NCBI RefSeq assembly: GCF_014490785.1
Contig: NZ_CP051488.1
Coordinates: 3,906,001-3,970,000 of the forward strand
Origin: Kosakonia sp. SMBL-WEM22
Lineage (GTDB): Bacteria; Pseudomonadota; Gammaproteobacteria; Enterobacterales; Enterobacteriaceae
Reading direction: 5' to 3'
DNA: 64,000 nt
The position numbers and the translations under genes are program-made. Positions 24,690-33,626 of the stretch are shown here, in pieces (the stretch's first letter is position 1; each line of letters opens with the position of its first letter). The notes under the pieces were generated by a model. The model did no database searches. It was not told where the DNA came from and worked only from the letters and a program-made list of their open reading frames with translations.

Positions 24690-26132
24690 ATGGCGATTCA
24701 CGTAAAAAACAACATTCACTGGGTTGGGCAACGCGACTGGGAAGTGCGCGATTTTCACGGCACCGAATACAAAACCCTGAAGGGCAGTAGCTATAACAGC
24801 TACCTGATTTGCGAGGGCAAAAACGTGCTGATCGACACCGTCGATCACAAATTCAGCCGCGAGTTCGTGCAGAAGCTGCGCGGTGAGATCGATCTGGCGA
24901 TGATCGACTACATCGTGATCAACCACGCCGAAGAGGATCACGCGGGCGCGCTGACGGAGCTGATGGCGCATATCCCCGATACACCGATCTACTGTACCCA
25001 TAATGCTATCGACTCGATTAACGGCCACCATCACCACCCTGAATGGAATTTCCATGTGGTGAAAACCGGCGATACGCTGGATATCGGCAACGGCAAACAG
25101 CTGATCTTCGTCGAAACGCCGATGCTGCACTGGCCGGACAGCATGATGACCTACCTGACCGGCGACGCGGTGCTGTTCAGCAATGATGCCTTTGGCCAGC
25201 ACTACTGCGATGAACATCTGTTCAATGATGAGGTCGATCAAGCCGAGCTGTTTGAGCAGTGCCAGCGCTATTACGCCAATATCCTCACTCCCTTTAGCCG
25301 ACTGGTAACACCGAAAATTACCGAGATCCTCGGCTTTAACCTGCCGGTAGAGATGATTGCCACCTCCCACGGTGTGGTGTGGCGCGATAACCCGACGCAG
25401 ATCGTTGAGTTGTACCTGAAATGGGCGGCGGATTATCAGGAAGATCGCATCACCCTCTTCTACGACACCATGTCGAACAACACCCGCATGATGGCCGACG
25501 CCATCGCCCAGGGGATTAACGAAGTCGACCCGCGCGTGGCGGTGAAAATCTTTAACGTCGCGCGCAGCGATAAAAACGATGTGCTCACCAATGTTTTTCG
25601 CTCAAAAGGGGTACTGGTCGGCACCTCAACCATGAACAACGTGATGATGCCGAAGATCGCCGGGCTGGTGGAGGAGATCACCGGCCTGCGTTTTCGCAAT
25701 AAGCGCGCCAGCGCCTTTGGCTCCCACGGCTGGAGCGGCGGCGCGGTCGATCGTCTCTCAACGCGCTTGCAGGATGCCGGGTTTGAGATGTCGCTGAGCC
25801 TGAAAGCGAAGTGGCGCCCCGATGTCGACGCGCTGGAGATCTGCCGCCAGCATGGTCGCGATATCGCCCGCCAGTGGGCGCTTGCCCCGCTGCCGGAGCC
25901 GGTCAGCCAGCCCGCCGCGCAAGTGGCCTGCGGCGGCGAAGCCGCAGCCGCCGATCTCGGCCCGCGTATGCAGTGCAGCGTCTGCCAGTGGATTTACGAC
26001 CCGCAAACAGGCGAGCCGATGCAGGAGGTCGCGCCGGGTACGCCGTGGTCTGCGGTGCCGGACACCTTCCTCTGCCCGGAGTGTTCGCTGGGCAAAGAGG
26101 TGTTTGACGAACTGGCCGTGGAGGTAAAATGA
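24690..26132 (+). CDS. norV: Flavorubredoxin NO reductase NorV
   Basis: Cytoplasmic flavodiiron protein that reduces NO to N2O under anaerobic conditions. 480 residues from the second ATG (24690), since the first (24681) sits right against the AGG that must serve as ribosome site. Diiron ligands HAEEDHAG near residue 79-86 and HWPDSM near 147; flavodoxin FMN loop FYDTMSNNTR near 260; C-terminal rubredoxin CSVCQWIYDP ... FLCPEC with the iron-binding cysteine pairs. Electrons come from NorW. High identity to E. coli. Confidence 0.98.
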   Translation: MAIHVKNNIHWVGQRDWEVRDFHGTEYKTLKGSSYNSYLICEGKNVLIDTVDHKFSREFVQKLRGEIDLAMIDYIVINHAEEDHAGALTELMAHIPDTPIYCTHNAIDSINGHHHHPEWNFHVVKTGDTLDIGNGKQLIFVETPMLHWPDSMMTYLTGDAVLFSNDAFGQHYCDEHLFNDEVDQAELFEQCQRYYANILTPFSRLVTPKITEILGFNLPVEMIATSHGVVWRDNPTQIVELYLKWAADYQEDRITLFYDTMSNNTRMMADAIAQGINEVDPRVAVKIFNVARSDKNDVLTNVFRSKGVLVGTSTMNNVMMPKIAGLVEEITGLRFRNKRASAFGSHGWSGGAVDRLSTRLQDAGFEMSLSLKAKWRPDVDALEICRQHGRDIARQWALAPLPEPVSQPAAQVACGGEAAAADLGPRMQCSVCQWIYDPQTGEPMQEVAPGTPWSAVPDTFLCPECSLGKEVFDELAVEVK

Positions 26133-27262
26133 GCGCCGGAATTGTGATTATCGGCTCGGGCTTCGCCGCCCGCACGCTGGTGAAAAATATCCGTAAGCTG
26201 GATAGCCACGTGCCGCTGACGCTGATTGCCGCCGACGGCATGGAGGAGTACAGCAAGCCGGAGCTGAGCCATGTAATAAGCCAGGCACAGCGCGCCGAGG
26301 ATCTGATCCGCCAGACGGCGGGCGACTTCGCCGAGCAGTTCAACGTGCGCCTTTTCCCCTACACCTTTGTCACCGACATCGATCCCCATGCCCAGGTGGT
26401 GAAAAGCGCCGACCGAAGCTGGCAGTACGATAAGTTAGTGCTGGCGACCGGGGCGAAAGCTTTTGTGCCGCCGCTGCCGGGGCGTGAAATGATGCTGACG
26501 CTCAACAGCTTGCAGGAGTACCACGCCTGCGAAGAGCAGTTACATGCGGCGAAGCGGGTGTTGGTTGTCGGTGCCGGGCTGATTGGCTGTGAACTGGCGA
26601 TGGATTTTCAGCGCGCCGGGAAAACCGTCACCCTGCTGGATAACGCCGCCAGCATCCTCCCGGCGCTGATGCCGCCGGAGGTGAGTGCTCGCCTGCAACA
26701 CTGCCTGACGGCAAGCGGCGTGCGCCTGCTGCTCGCATCAAAGCTGACGCGGATTGAGGCTCAGGAGAGCGGCGTGCGTGCGTGGCTGGATGATGAGCGC
26801 GTTGTTGATGCCGATGTAGTGGTTGCCGCCACCGGTCTGCTGCCGCACATTGCGCTGGCGCAGGCCGCCGGGCTTGAGACCCGGCGCGGCATTGTTGTCG
26901 ACGCAACGCTGCAAACCAGCCATCCGCATATCTTCGCGCTGGGCGACTGCGCCGAGATGAATGGTCAGGTGCTGCCCTTCCTGCAACCGATCCAGCTTAG
27001 CGCCATGACGCTGGCGAAAAACCTCACCGGCAGCCCGTCACACCTGACGCTGCCGCCGATGCTGGTGAAGGTGAAAACGCCGCTGATGCCGCTGCAACTG
27101 GCGGGTGAAACCTCGCGCGCCGACCTGCGCTGGCGCATCGCTACCGATGCCGCAGGCATGGTGGCAAAAGGGGTCGACATTGATGATAAGTTGCGCGCAT
27201 TTGTGGTCAGTGAAGATCGCATGAAAGAGGCCTTTGCGCTGCTGAAGGCACTGGCGCAATAG
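26129..27262 (+). CDS. norW: NADH:flavorubredoxin reductase NorW
   Basis: FAD-dependent reductase, 377 residues, passing electrons from NADH to the rubredoxin domain of NorV. N-terminal FAD motif IVIIGSGFAARTL, NADH-binding VLVVGAGLIGCELAM near residue 145, and the second FAD motif IFALGDCAEMNG near 270. Start overlaps norV stop by 4 bp. Its last 56 bp overlap the end of hypF on the other strand, so the two operons converge into each other without a terminator between them. Confidence 0.97.
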   Translation: MSAGIVIIGSGFAARTLVKNIRKLDSHVPLTLIAADGMEEYSKPELSHVISQAQRAEDLIRQTAGDFAEQFNVRLFPYTFVTDIDPHAQVVKSADRSWQYDKLVLATGAKAFVPPLPGREMMLTLNSLQEYHACEEQLHAAKRVLVVGAGLIGCELAMDFQRAGKTVTLLDNAASILPALMPPEVSARLQHCLTASGVRLLLASKLTRIEAQESGVRAWLDDERVVDADVVVAATGLLPHIALAQAAGLETRRGIVVDATLQTSHPHIFALGDCAEMNGQVLPFLQPIQLSAMTLAKNLTGSPSHLTLPPMLVKVKTPLMPLQLAGETSRADLRWRIATDAAGMVAKGVDIDDKLRAFVVSEDRMKEAFALLKALAQ

Positions 27263-29480
27263 CCCGCGCGGCCGCCACCAGCCCCTGGCCGAAGGCGATG
27301 CCGCCATCCCCGGCCGGAAGCTGGTGGGGAAAAAGCAGCGTGAAATCGGCCAGGTAGTGCTGTAAGCGGGCTTTCAGCAGGCGGTTATGCAGCACGCCGC
27401 CGCTGAATACCAGCGTGGTAATGTTGCGTTTGCGGGCCTGCAAGCGCGCAAGCGCGGCAAAGCCGCATGCCAGCGCATCGTGAAACGCCCACGCCCGCGC
27501 GGGCGGAGCCGCGGGCCAGCCCAGCCACGTCTGCCAGAAGGTCGCCAGATCGAGCCGCTTCCCGCACAGCGGCATCTTCACCGGATGCTTAACATTTTCC
27601 GCTTTCGCCGCCAGCGCTTCCAGCTGGCAGGCGGCCTCCCCTTCATAGCTTAGCTGCTCCGGCGCGCAGCCGAGCGCGCAGGCCGCGGCGTCGAAAAGAC
27701 GCCCACAGGATGAGGCCAGCGGTGCGTTGATGCCGCGCCTAATTGCTCGCTCCAGCACCGACCAGTTCTGCTGTTGGACAAGCGCCGTTTCCGGGTACGC
27801 CTGCCACGCTTCAACAAAGGCCAGCATCTGTGCCAGCAAGTTGCGCCACGGCTGACGCGCGGCGAGATCGCCCCCTGGCAGCGCCACCACCGGCAGGCCG
27901 CCGAGATGCTCACAGTCGCGATAGTTGACACGCAAACACTCCCCGCCCCACAGCGCACCACCCTCGCCCATACCGATACCATCAAGGGTGATGGCAATCA
28001 CGTCCCCGCCGTCGAGCGGCCAGCCATGCTCGCCAAGACAGGCGGCAGCGTGGGCATGATGATGCAGCACGGTGTGAAGCGGCAGACCGGAGCGCTCCGC
28101 CCAGCTACGGGTGCGGTAGCCTGGATGGGCGTCAATCACCACCTGCTGTGGGGTGAAATCGTAGATCTGCTGCATCAGGCGCAGGGTGTTTTGCCACTGC
28201 GTCTCGACGCCCTCATCGGTTAAATCGCCGAAGTGTTGCCCCGGCACGGCGCTCTCGCCGCGCAGCAGGCAGAAGGTGTTTTTCATCTGCGCGCCCAGGC
28301 AGAGCAGCGGTGGAATATCACGAAAGCCCGGCGGAAGCGGTAGCGCATCCGGCACATAGCCTCTGGCACGCCGCAGCATCTCGCCGCTCGCCCGTACCAC
28401 GGAGTCATCCATGCGCTGCACAATCTCGCGGTTGTGCAGCAGAAAACCGTCGACCATTGAGGCCAGCTCAGCCTGCGCGGCAGCGTTGGTGAGCGCAGGC
28501 GGTTTACCGCTGAGGTTGCCGGAGGTCATCACCAGCGGGCGCTGTAACGCCTGCGCTAACAGATGCTGCACCGGGTTGGAGGGCAGCATTACGCCAATCT
28601 CATCAAGGCCTGGCGCAATGGCGTCGCACAGGCCGCTGACGCTTACGCTCTCTACCAGCACAATCGGTGCCGCAGGGGTGGACAGCAGGCGCTGTGCCTC
28701 GGGGGAGAGCCCGTCGCTGGTCGGCAACATCACCGCCAGCGGCTTGGTCGGACGCTGTTTTCGCGCGCGCAGGTAGAGCACGGCGGCCTCGTTGCCCGCA
28801 TCGCAGACCAGATGGAACCCGCCGATGCCTTTTACCGCCACCACGCCGCCGCTTTTGATCAGCGCCACCGCCATCTGCAACGCCTCTTCCCCCGTCGCCC
28901 GGTAGCTCGCATCATGCCAGCTCAGCTGCGGCCCGCACTCCGCGCAGGCCACCGGCTGGGCGTGAAAACGCCTGTCCAGCGGATTGCGGTACTCCGCCTC
29001 GCACTCTGCGCAGAAGGGAAACGCTGCCATCACCGTCAATGGGCGGTCATAGGGCATGGCATGAATGATGGTAAAACGCGGCCCGCAGTGGGTGCAGTTG
29101 ATAAAAGGGTAACGGTAGCGGCGCTCGGCGGGGTTGAACATCTCCGCCAGACAATCAGGACAGGTCGCGGCATCGGGAACAATCTGCGTATCCATTGCCC
29201 CGCCCGCACTGTCGCGGATGGTGAAGGCCTGCGGTAACACAGGCCAGTGAAAGGGGTGCTGCTCAATGCGATCGATGCGCGCCAGCGGCGGACAGCGCAG
29301 GTGCAGAAGGTGGAGAAAGGCCTGCGCATCGCCAGCGAGGCGTATCTCTACGCCCTGCCCGTCATTACAGACATCGCCGTTCAGCGCCAGCTGCTGCGCC
29401 AGCTGCCAGACAAAGGGGCGGAAGCCCACCCCCTGCACTTTTCCGTAAACGCGTAAGCAAACCCCAGGGCTTTGGCTCAT
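27207..29480 (-). CDS. hypF: Hydrogenase maturation carbamoyltransferase HypF
   Basis: Makes and transfers a carbamoyl group from carbamoyl phosphate to HypE, the source of cyanide ligands of [NiFe] hydrogenases. 757 residues from ATG 29480 (homology to E. coli; the ribosome site is weak, so 29501 remains possible). Domains in order: acylphosphatase (VYGKVQGVGFRPFVWQ), two zinc fingers (CPDCLAEM, CTHCGPRF, CAECEAEY, CAECGP), YrdC-like (KPLAVMLP, MTSGNLSGKP), and Kae1-like carbamoyltransferase (HHHAHAAACLGEHG, DGIGMGEGGALWGGE, FSGGVLHN). Last gene of hydN-fdhF-hypF. Confidence 0.96.
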   Translation of the reverse strand: MSQSPGVCLRVYGKVQGVGFRPFVWQLAQQLALNGDVCNDGQGVEIRLAGDAQAFLHLLHLRCPPLARIDRIEQHPFHWPVLPQAFTIRDSAGGAMDTQIVPDAATCPDCLAEMFNPAERRYRYPFINCTHCGPRFTIIHAMPYDRPLTVMAAFPFCAECEAEYRNPLDRRFHAQPVACAECGPQLSWHDASYRATGEEALQMAVALIKSGGVVAVKGIGGFHLVCDAGNEAAVLYLRARKQRPTKPLAVMLPTSDGLSPEAQRLLSTPAAPIVLVESVSVSGLCDAIAPGLDEIGVMLPSNPVQHLLAQALQRPLVMTSGNLSGKPPALTNAAAQAELASMVDGFLLHNREIVQRMDDSVVRASGEMLRRARGYVPDALPLPPGFRDIPPLLCLGAQMKNTFCLLRGESAVPGQHFGDLTDEGVETQWQNTLRLMQQIYDFTPQQVVIDAHPGYRTRSWAERSGLPLHTVLHHHAHAAACLGEHGWPLDGGDVIAITLDGIGMGEGGALWGGECLRVNYRDCEHLGGLPVVALPGGDLAARQPWRNLLAQMLAFVEAWQAYPETALVQQQNWSVLERAIRRGINAPLASSCGRLFDAAACALGCAPEQLSYEGEAACQLEALAAKAENVKHPVKMPLCGKRLDLATFWQTWLGWPAAPPARAWAFHDALACGFAALARLQARKRNITTLVFSGGVLHNRLLKARLQHYLADFTLLFPHQLPAGDGGIAFGQGLVAAARAIAPVPSAAQRPLSCDLH

Positions 29481-29484
29481 ATCA

Positions 29485-31635
29485 TCATTGCAGCGCCGCA
29501 TCGCGCAGGCGCGTCTTCATCTGTTGATAGGTGCGCTGAGTGTACGCTTCGGCCCAGGACTGATCGTTGATCCCACTCACCCGTACCGAGCAATATTTGG
29601 TCTCCGGCGTTTTCGATATCGGGTCGAGATTATCCTGCGTCAGTTCGTTACAGGCACCGATCCACCACTGGTAGGTCATATAGACGCTGCCCTGGTTGAT
29701 GCGCTCGCTGACATCCGCGCGGGTAATCACCTTCCCGCGACGCGACTCCACCCACACCAGTTGGCGATCGCGGATGCCAAGCGCCCCGGCATCCTGCGGA
29801 TTGATCTGCACAAAACCCGGCTCATCGGCGAGGGTTTGCAGCGCCGCGCAGTTACCGGTCATTGAGCGACAGGAGTAGTGCCCTACTTCGCGCACCGTAC
29901 AGAGCACCAGCGGGAATTCGCTGTCCGGGCGCTCGGCAGGTGCGCGCCACGGCGCAGCAAAGAGGTGGCCTTTGCCATCCGGCGTATCGAACTTATTGTC
30001 ATGGTAGAGGTAAGGCGTGCCGGGGTGATCGAGCGTCGGGCAGGGCCACTGAACATGGCCCATATCGCCCATCTTCTCGTAGGTGACGCCGTAAAAGAGC
30101 GGGCAGAGTTCGCGCAGCTCGTCCCAAATCTGCTGATTGGTGTCGTAGTGCATCGGGTAGCCCATTTCGGTGGCGATCAGGCTGATAATTTCCCAGTCAC
30201 GTTTGACGTTGTAGGTCGGATCAATCGCTTTTTCGAAGCGCTGGAAACCGCGGTCGGCGCAGGTAAAGACGCCACCATGTTCACCCCACGAGGTGGCGGG
30301 CAGCAGCACGTCCGCCTGCTCGGCGGTTTTGGTCATAAAGATGTCCTGCACCACGATAAAGTCGAGGGCCTCAAAGCCTTTGCGCACCAGGCCTAAGTCC
30401 GCTTCGGTCTGCAGCGGATCCTCGCCCATGATGTAGTAGGCTTTCACTTTGCCCTCCAGCGCCAGGTGTGGCACTTCGGTAATGCGTACGCCCACCTGGT
30501 CATCCATCAGCGCCGGATCGATCCCCCAGGCAGCGGCGAATTTCGCCCGCACCTGCGGATCAACCACATCCTGATAACCGGGGAACTGGTTCGGGATGAC
30601 GCCCATATCGCAGGCACCCTGCACGTTATTCTGCCCGCGCACCGGGCCGACACCGACATGCTCGCGGCCGAGGTTGCCGGTAAGCAGCGCAAGGCTCGAT
30701 AGCCCTTTCACCACATCGACTGCCTGGCCAAACTGCGTCACCCCCATGCCCCACATAATGGTGGCGGAGGGCGCGGCGGCAAAGGTGCGCATCGCCTGAC
30801 GTACCTGTTTCGCCGGCACGCCGGTAAGGTGTTCCACCACTTCCGGCGCGTACTCTTTCACCGTTTCGCGGTAGGCATCCAGCCCGGTGGTAAAGCTGGC
30901 GACATAATCTTTGTCATACAGCTCCTCTTCGAGCAACACATAGCCGAAGGCGTTAACCAGCGCCATATTGCAGCCGTTTTTCAGCTGCAGATGCTGGTCG
31001 GCGATGCGCGCGGTCTCAATACGACGCGGGTCGCAGACGATAATTTTCGCGCCATTTTGCCGGGCTTTAATCACTCTTCGCGCCACGATCGGGTGCGAAT
31101 CGGCACAGTTGTAGCCAAAAATCAGCAGGCAGCGGGAGTTTTCAATGTCACTGATGGAGTTGCTCATCGCACCGTTGCCGAGGCTCTCCTGCAACCCGGC
31201 AACAGAGGGGCCATGGCAGACGCGGGCGCAGCAGTCGACGTTATTGGTGTTAAGCACGCCGCGGGCGAACTTCTGCATCACATAGTTGGTTTCGTTCCCC
31301 GTCCCGCGCGATGAACCGGTGGTCATAATGGCGCGCGGGCCGAACTGGGCTTTGATTTCGCCCAGGCGCTTAGCGGTGTAGCGGATCGCCTCATCCCAGC
31401 TGACTGGGGTGAGCTTGCCCCCTTTCTGATAGCGGATCATCGGTTGCGTCAGGCGCGGGGTGAGCAGTTTGGTGTCGTTGAGGAAATCCCAGCCGTAGTA
31501 GCCTTTCAGGCAGAGTTCATTCTGGTTGGTATGGCCATCGGCGGCTTCCGCGCGGATGATTTTTCCGTCATCAACAACCAGTTTCAGTTTGCAGCCCGCG
31601 CCGCAGTATGGGCAAACACTTGTGATCTTCTTCAT
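29485..31635 (-). CDS. fdhF: Formate dehydrogenase H, cysteine form
   Basis: Molybdopterin/[4Fe-4S] formate oxidase, the catalytic entry of formate hydrogenlyase. 716 residues, colinear with E. coli FdhF. N-terminal cluster ligands CPYCGAGC plus CLKGYYGWDF; active site RVCHGPSVAG with His141; GHYSCRSMTGNCAAL near residue 580. At position 140, where E. coli has selenocysteine (TGA), this gene has TGC at 31216-31218, a plain cysteine, so no SelB-dependent decoding is needed. It lies between hydN and hypF, whereas E. coli fdhF is elsewhere. A second, Sec-containing copy may exist outside the window. Ribosome site AACAGGTCTGTT region is weak. Confidence 0.95.
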   Translation of the reverse strand: MKKITSVCPYCGAGCKLKLVVDDGKIIRAEAADGHTNQNELCLKGYYGWDFLNDTKLLTPRLTQPMIRYQKGGKLTPVSWDEAIRYTAKRLGEIKAQFGPRAIMTTGSSRGTGNETNYVMQKFARGVLNTNNVDCCARVCHGPSVAGLQESLGNGAMSNSISDIENSRCLLIFGYNCADSHPIVARRVIKARQNGAKIIVCDPRRIETARIADQHLQLKNGCNMALVNAFGYVLLEEELYDKDYVASFTTGLDAYRETVKEYAPEVVEHLTGVPAKQVRQAMRTFAAAPSATIMWGMGVTQFGQAVDVVKGLSSLALLTGNLGREHVGVGPVRGQNNVQGACDMGVIPNQFPGYQDVVDPQVRAKFAAAWGIDPALMDDQVGVRITEVPHLALEGKVKAYYIMGEDPLQTEADLGLVRKGFEALDFIVVQDIFMTKTAEQADVLLPATSWGEHGGVFTCADRGFQRFEKAIDPTYNVKRDWEIISLIATEMGYPMHYDTNQQIWDELRELCPLFYGVTYEKMGDMGHVQWPCPTLDHPGTPYLYHDNKFDTPDGKGHLFAAPWRAPAERPDSEFPLVLCTVREVGHYSCRSMTGNCAALQTLADEPGFVQINPQDAGALGIRDRQLVWVESRRGKVITRADVSERINQGSVYMTYQWWIGACNELTQDNLDPISKTPETKYCSVRVSGINDQSWAEAYTQRTYQQMKTRLRDAALQ

Positions 31636-31670
31636 CAGTAACAGACCTGTTAAAAGTGAAAGTAAAGGGG

Positions 31671-32216
31671 TTAGAAAGCAATGGCGAACGAGCTGTCAAG
31701 CGCGGCGCGGCGCCGTTTATCCGCGCTCATCTGCTCCAGCACATTACGATCGATACAGACCAGCGCCTTGGTCGGGCAGGCCTGGATGCAGGCCGGGCCG
31801 CTCTCGCTGTGGTGGCAAAGATCGCACTTGTTGGCTTCGGCTTTCTCCGCCCGCACATTGAGGCCCGCGCCGCTGTGGCGAATAACCGGCCGCACCACCA
31901 CCTCCATCGCGCCATAGGGGCAGGCCACCACGCAGGTTTTGCACCCGATGCAGCGCTCCTGCATCACATGCACAAAACCTTCATCGCGGCGGATGGCGCC
32001 GTTCGGGCAGACATTGGCACAGGGCGCGTCTTCGCACTGACGGCACATCGTCGCCGTCGACACATTGACGCCTTTCACCACGTGAATACGTGGCAGGAAG
32101 GTTTCCGGGGTGAGTGCCGCGCAGTCGCGATCCGCCTGATGGGAGACCACGCAGGCCACCTCGCAAGTGCGGCAGCCGATGCATTTTGCGGCGTCGGCCA
32201 TAATAAAACGGTTCAT
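31671..32216 (-). CDS. hydN: Electron-transfer iron-sulfur protein HydN
   Basis: 181-residue ferredoxin-like protein with four [4Fe-4S] cysteine clusters (CIGCRTCEVAC; CRQCEDAPCANVC; CIGCKTCVVACP; CDLCHHSESGPACIQACP). In E. coli it is needed for full formate dehydrogenase H activity. The second ATG (32216) is preferred because GGAG lies 6 nt before it. C-terminus extends a few residues past the E. coli protein (DSSFAIAF). First gene of hydN-fdhF-hypF behind a sigma-54 promoter; very close in sequence to HycB of this window. Confidence 0.95.
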   Translation of the reverse strand: MNRFIMADAAKCIGCRTCEVACVVSHQADRDCAALTPETFLPRIHVVKGVNVSTATMCRQCEDAPCANVCPNGAIRRDEGFVHVMQERCIGCKTCVVACPYGAMEVVVRPVIRHSGAGLNVRAEKAEANKCDLCHHSESGPACIQACPTKALVCIDRNVLEQMSADKRRRAALDSSFAIAF

Positions 32217-32254
32217 CATTTTCTCCAGCTAAGAGCCTTGTCCCGCTGAAGTAT

Positions 32255-32269
32255 TCATAAAGCGTGCCA
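32255..32269 (-). promoter_or_regulatory. Sigma-54 promoter of hydN-fdhF-hypF
   Basis: The minus strand reads TGGCAC-GCTTT-ATGA, with GG and the -12 G spaced by ten bases as in sigma-54 promoters; 39 bp before hydN. E. coli hydN-hypF is also FhlA/sigma-54 dependent. Confidence 0.7.
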
Positions 32270-32313
32270 CTTTTTAAGTGGCTGAATTTTATGATGTTCG
32301 TAAAAGTGCAGCG

Positions 32314-32341
32314 CTGTCATCGACAGAAGTGTCGATGACAG
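32314..32341. promoter_or_regulatory. Palindrome upstream of hydN, candidate FhlA site
   Basis: A perfect 12-bp inverted repeat CTGTCATCGACA / TGTCGATGACAG with a GAAG centre, 45 bp upstream of the sigma-54 promoter. TGTCGA-type motifs recur between hycA and hycB. It could also act as a hairpin after ascG, but no T-run follows. Confidence 0.55.
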
Positions 32342-32349
32342 CTGACACT

Positions 32350-33363
32350 TCAGGCGCAGGGGCCGCTGGTGATGGAGTCGCGCAGGATCAACTCGCCGGG
32401 AAAGGTGGATTGTAGGGTAAAGTCGCCGCCATCGAGCATGAAGATCAGGCGGTTGATGGTCTCTTTGATCATGCCGGTGACCGGGATTTTGACGCTGGAG
32501 AGCGCCGGCACGGTGAAGGGGGCCATGGCGATATCATCAAAGCCCACTACCGAAACCTGACCGGGAATGGCGATGCCGCTGTCATGTAGCTGCTTGATAG
32601 CGCCTACCGCCATATCGTCGTTGCTTGCCACCAGCGCGCTGAAAGAGACCTTGCGATCCAGCAGTTCGCGCACGCCGAGCGCGCCGCTCTGCGGGGTCCA
32701 TTTCCCTTCAACAATCAGTTCGTTACGCACCGTAATGCCCTGCTGTTGCAGCGCATCTTTATAGCCTGACAGGCGCTCAATGCCGGTGGGTGAATCGAGC
32801 GAGCCGGTGATCAGCGCAATATCGCGATGGCCGCGCGCAATTAACGCCGAGACCGCCTGCTGGCTGGCGGCGTGCTGATCGCAAAAGACACAGTGGCTGA
32901 GGTTTTTGCGCAGGCGGCGGTTGAGCACCACAATGGGCTGAGGGTGGCTGTCGATAATCGCATCCAGCTCGTCGACGCTGAGAAAACGGGGGTAGATGAT
33001 GACGGCGTCGCAGCGCAGATCGAGCAGGTACTGGATCGCTTGACGCTCCTCTTCGGCGCTGTGTTTGCCATCTGCCAGCAGCAGTTGACGCCCTTTGTCT
33101 TCAGTCATGCGCGCCGCATGGGAGAGCAGTTCGCTGAAGTAGACGCCGTGGTAAAGAGTGTTAGTGACCACTAAGCCCAGCGTCTGGGTGGTGGTGCTGG
33201 CAAGGCTGCGCGCCAGCAAGTTTGGCCGGTAGCCGCTTTCGCTAATGGCCTGAAAGACGCGGTTTTTTGTCTCCTCGCTGACATAGCCTTTGCCCGTCAA
33301 TACGCGCGAAACCGTAGCTTTCGACACCCCTGCCCGCTTCGCCACCTCCTGCATTGTCGCCAT
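32350..33363 (-). CDS. ascG: LacI-family repressor AscG
   Basis: 337 residues (E. coli 336). N-terminal helix-turn-helix MATMQEVAKRAGVSKATVSR with hinge RPNLLARSLAS; periplasmic-binding-like sugar sensing core (LADGKHSAEEERQAIQYLLD; VGFDDIAMAPFTVPALSSV). Represses the divergent ascFB genes for aryl-beta-glucoside use; in E. coli it also controls prpBC. The operator core AACCGGTT appears ahead of ascF. Confidence 0.94.
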   Translation of the reverse strand: MATMQEVAKRAGVSKATVSRVLTGKGYVSEETKNRVFQAISESGYRPNLLARSLASTTTQTLGLVVTNTLYHGVYFSELLSHAARMTEDKGRQLLLADGKHSAEEERQAIQYLLDLRCDAVIIYPRFLSVDELDAIIDSHPQPIVVLNRRLRKNLSHCVFCDQHAASQQAVSALIARGHRDIALITGSLDSPTGIERLSGYKDALQQQGITVRNELIVEGKWTPQSGALGVRELLDRKVSFSALVASNDDMAVGAIKQLHDSGIAIPGQVSVVGFDDIAMAPFTVPALSSVKIPVTGMIKETINRLIFMLDGGDFTLQSTFPGELILRDSITSGPCA

Positions 33364-33465
33364 CTGTCCTGCTCCTGCAAATGTCCTGTGGCGAAGTGTA
33401 CTTCAGCCATGAGGCGTATTGAAACAGTTAACCATCCGGCAAAAAGCGCGCACTTGCGGTTATCC

Positions 33466-33481
33466 GGTGATCTCCATCACG
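33466..33481 (+). promoter_or_regulatory. CRP site ahead of ascF
   Basis: GGTGA-TCTCCA-TCACG matches TGTGA-N6-TCACA in 8 of 10 arm positions, about 146 bp before ascF and between the divergent ascG and ascF genes, as expected for catabolite control. Confidence 0.55.
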
Positions 33482-33541
33482 CTTTGAAAAAGTGCTTATT
33501 TTTAGGTCTTGTTTCCCCCGCATAAACTCATCATGATTTTG

Positions 33542-33556
33542 TGGAACCGGTTACCT
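33542..33556 (+). promoter_or_regulatory. AscG-type operator ahead of ascF
   Basis: TGGAACCGGTTACCT contains the palindromic LacI/GalR-type core AACCGGTT, placed at the ascF promoter. The same core occurs twice before the EIIBCA gene at 42646. Confidence 0.65.
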
Positions 33557-33626
33557 ATTTCATGTTTCATCGCCGCCTGGGCGTGCGATAAGTCATTACC
33601 CTATTGATTAAACAGGATAAAAAACA

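Noticed and set aside
32255..32341. hydN palindrome as a simple ascG terminator
   Set aside because: No T-run follows on the minus strand and its words recur at hyc, so a regulatory site is the better reading, though not proven.
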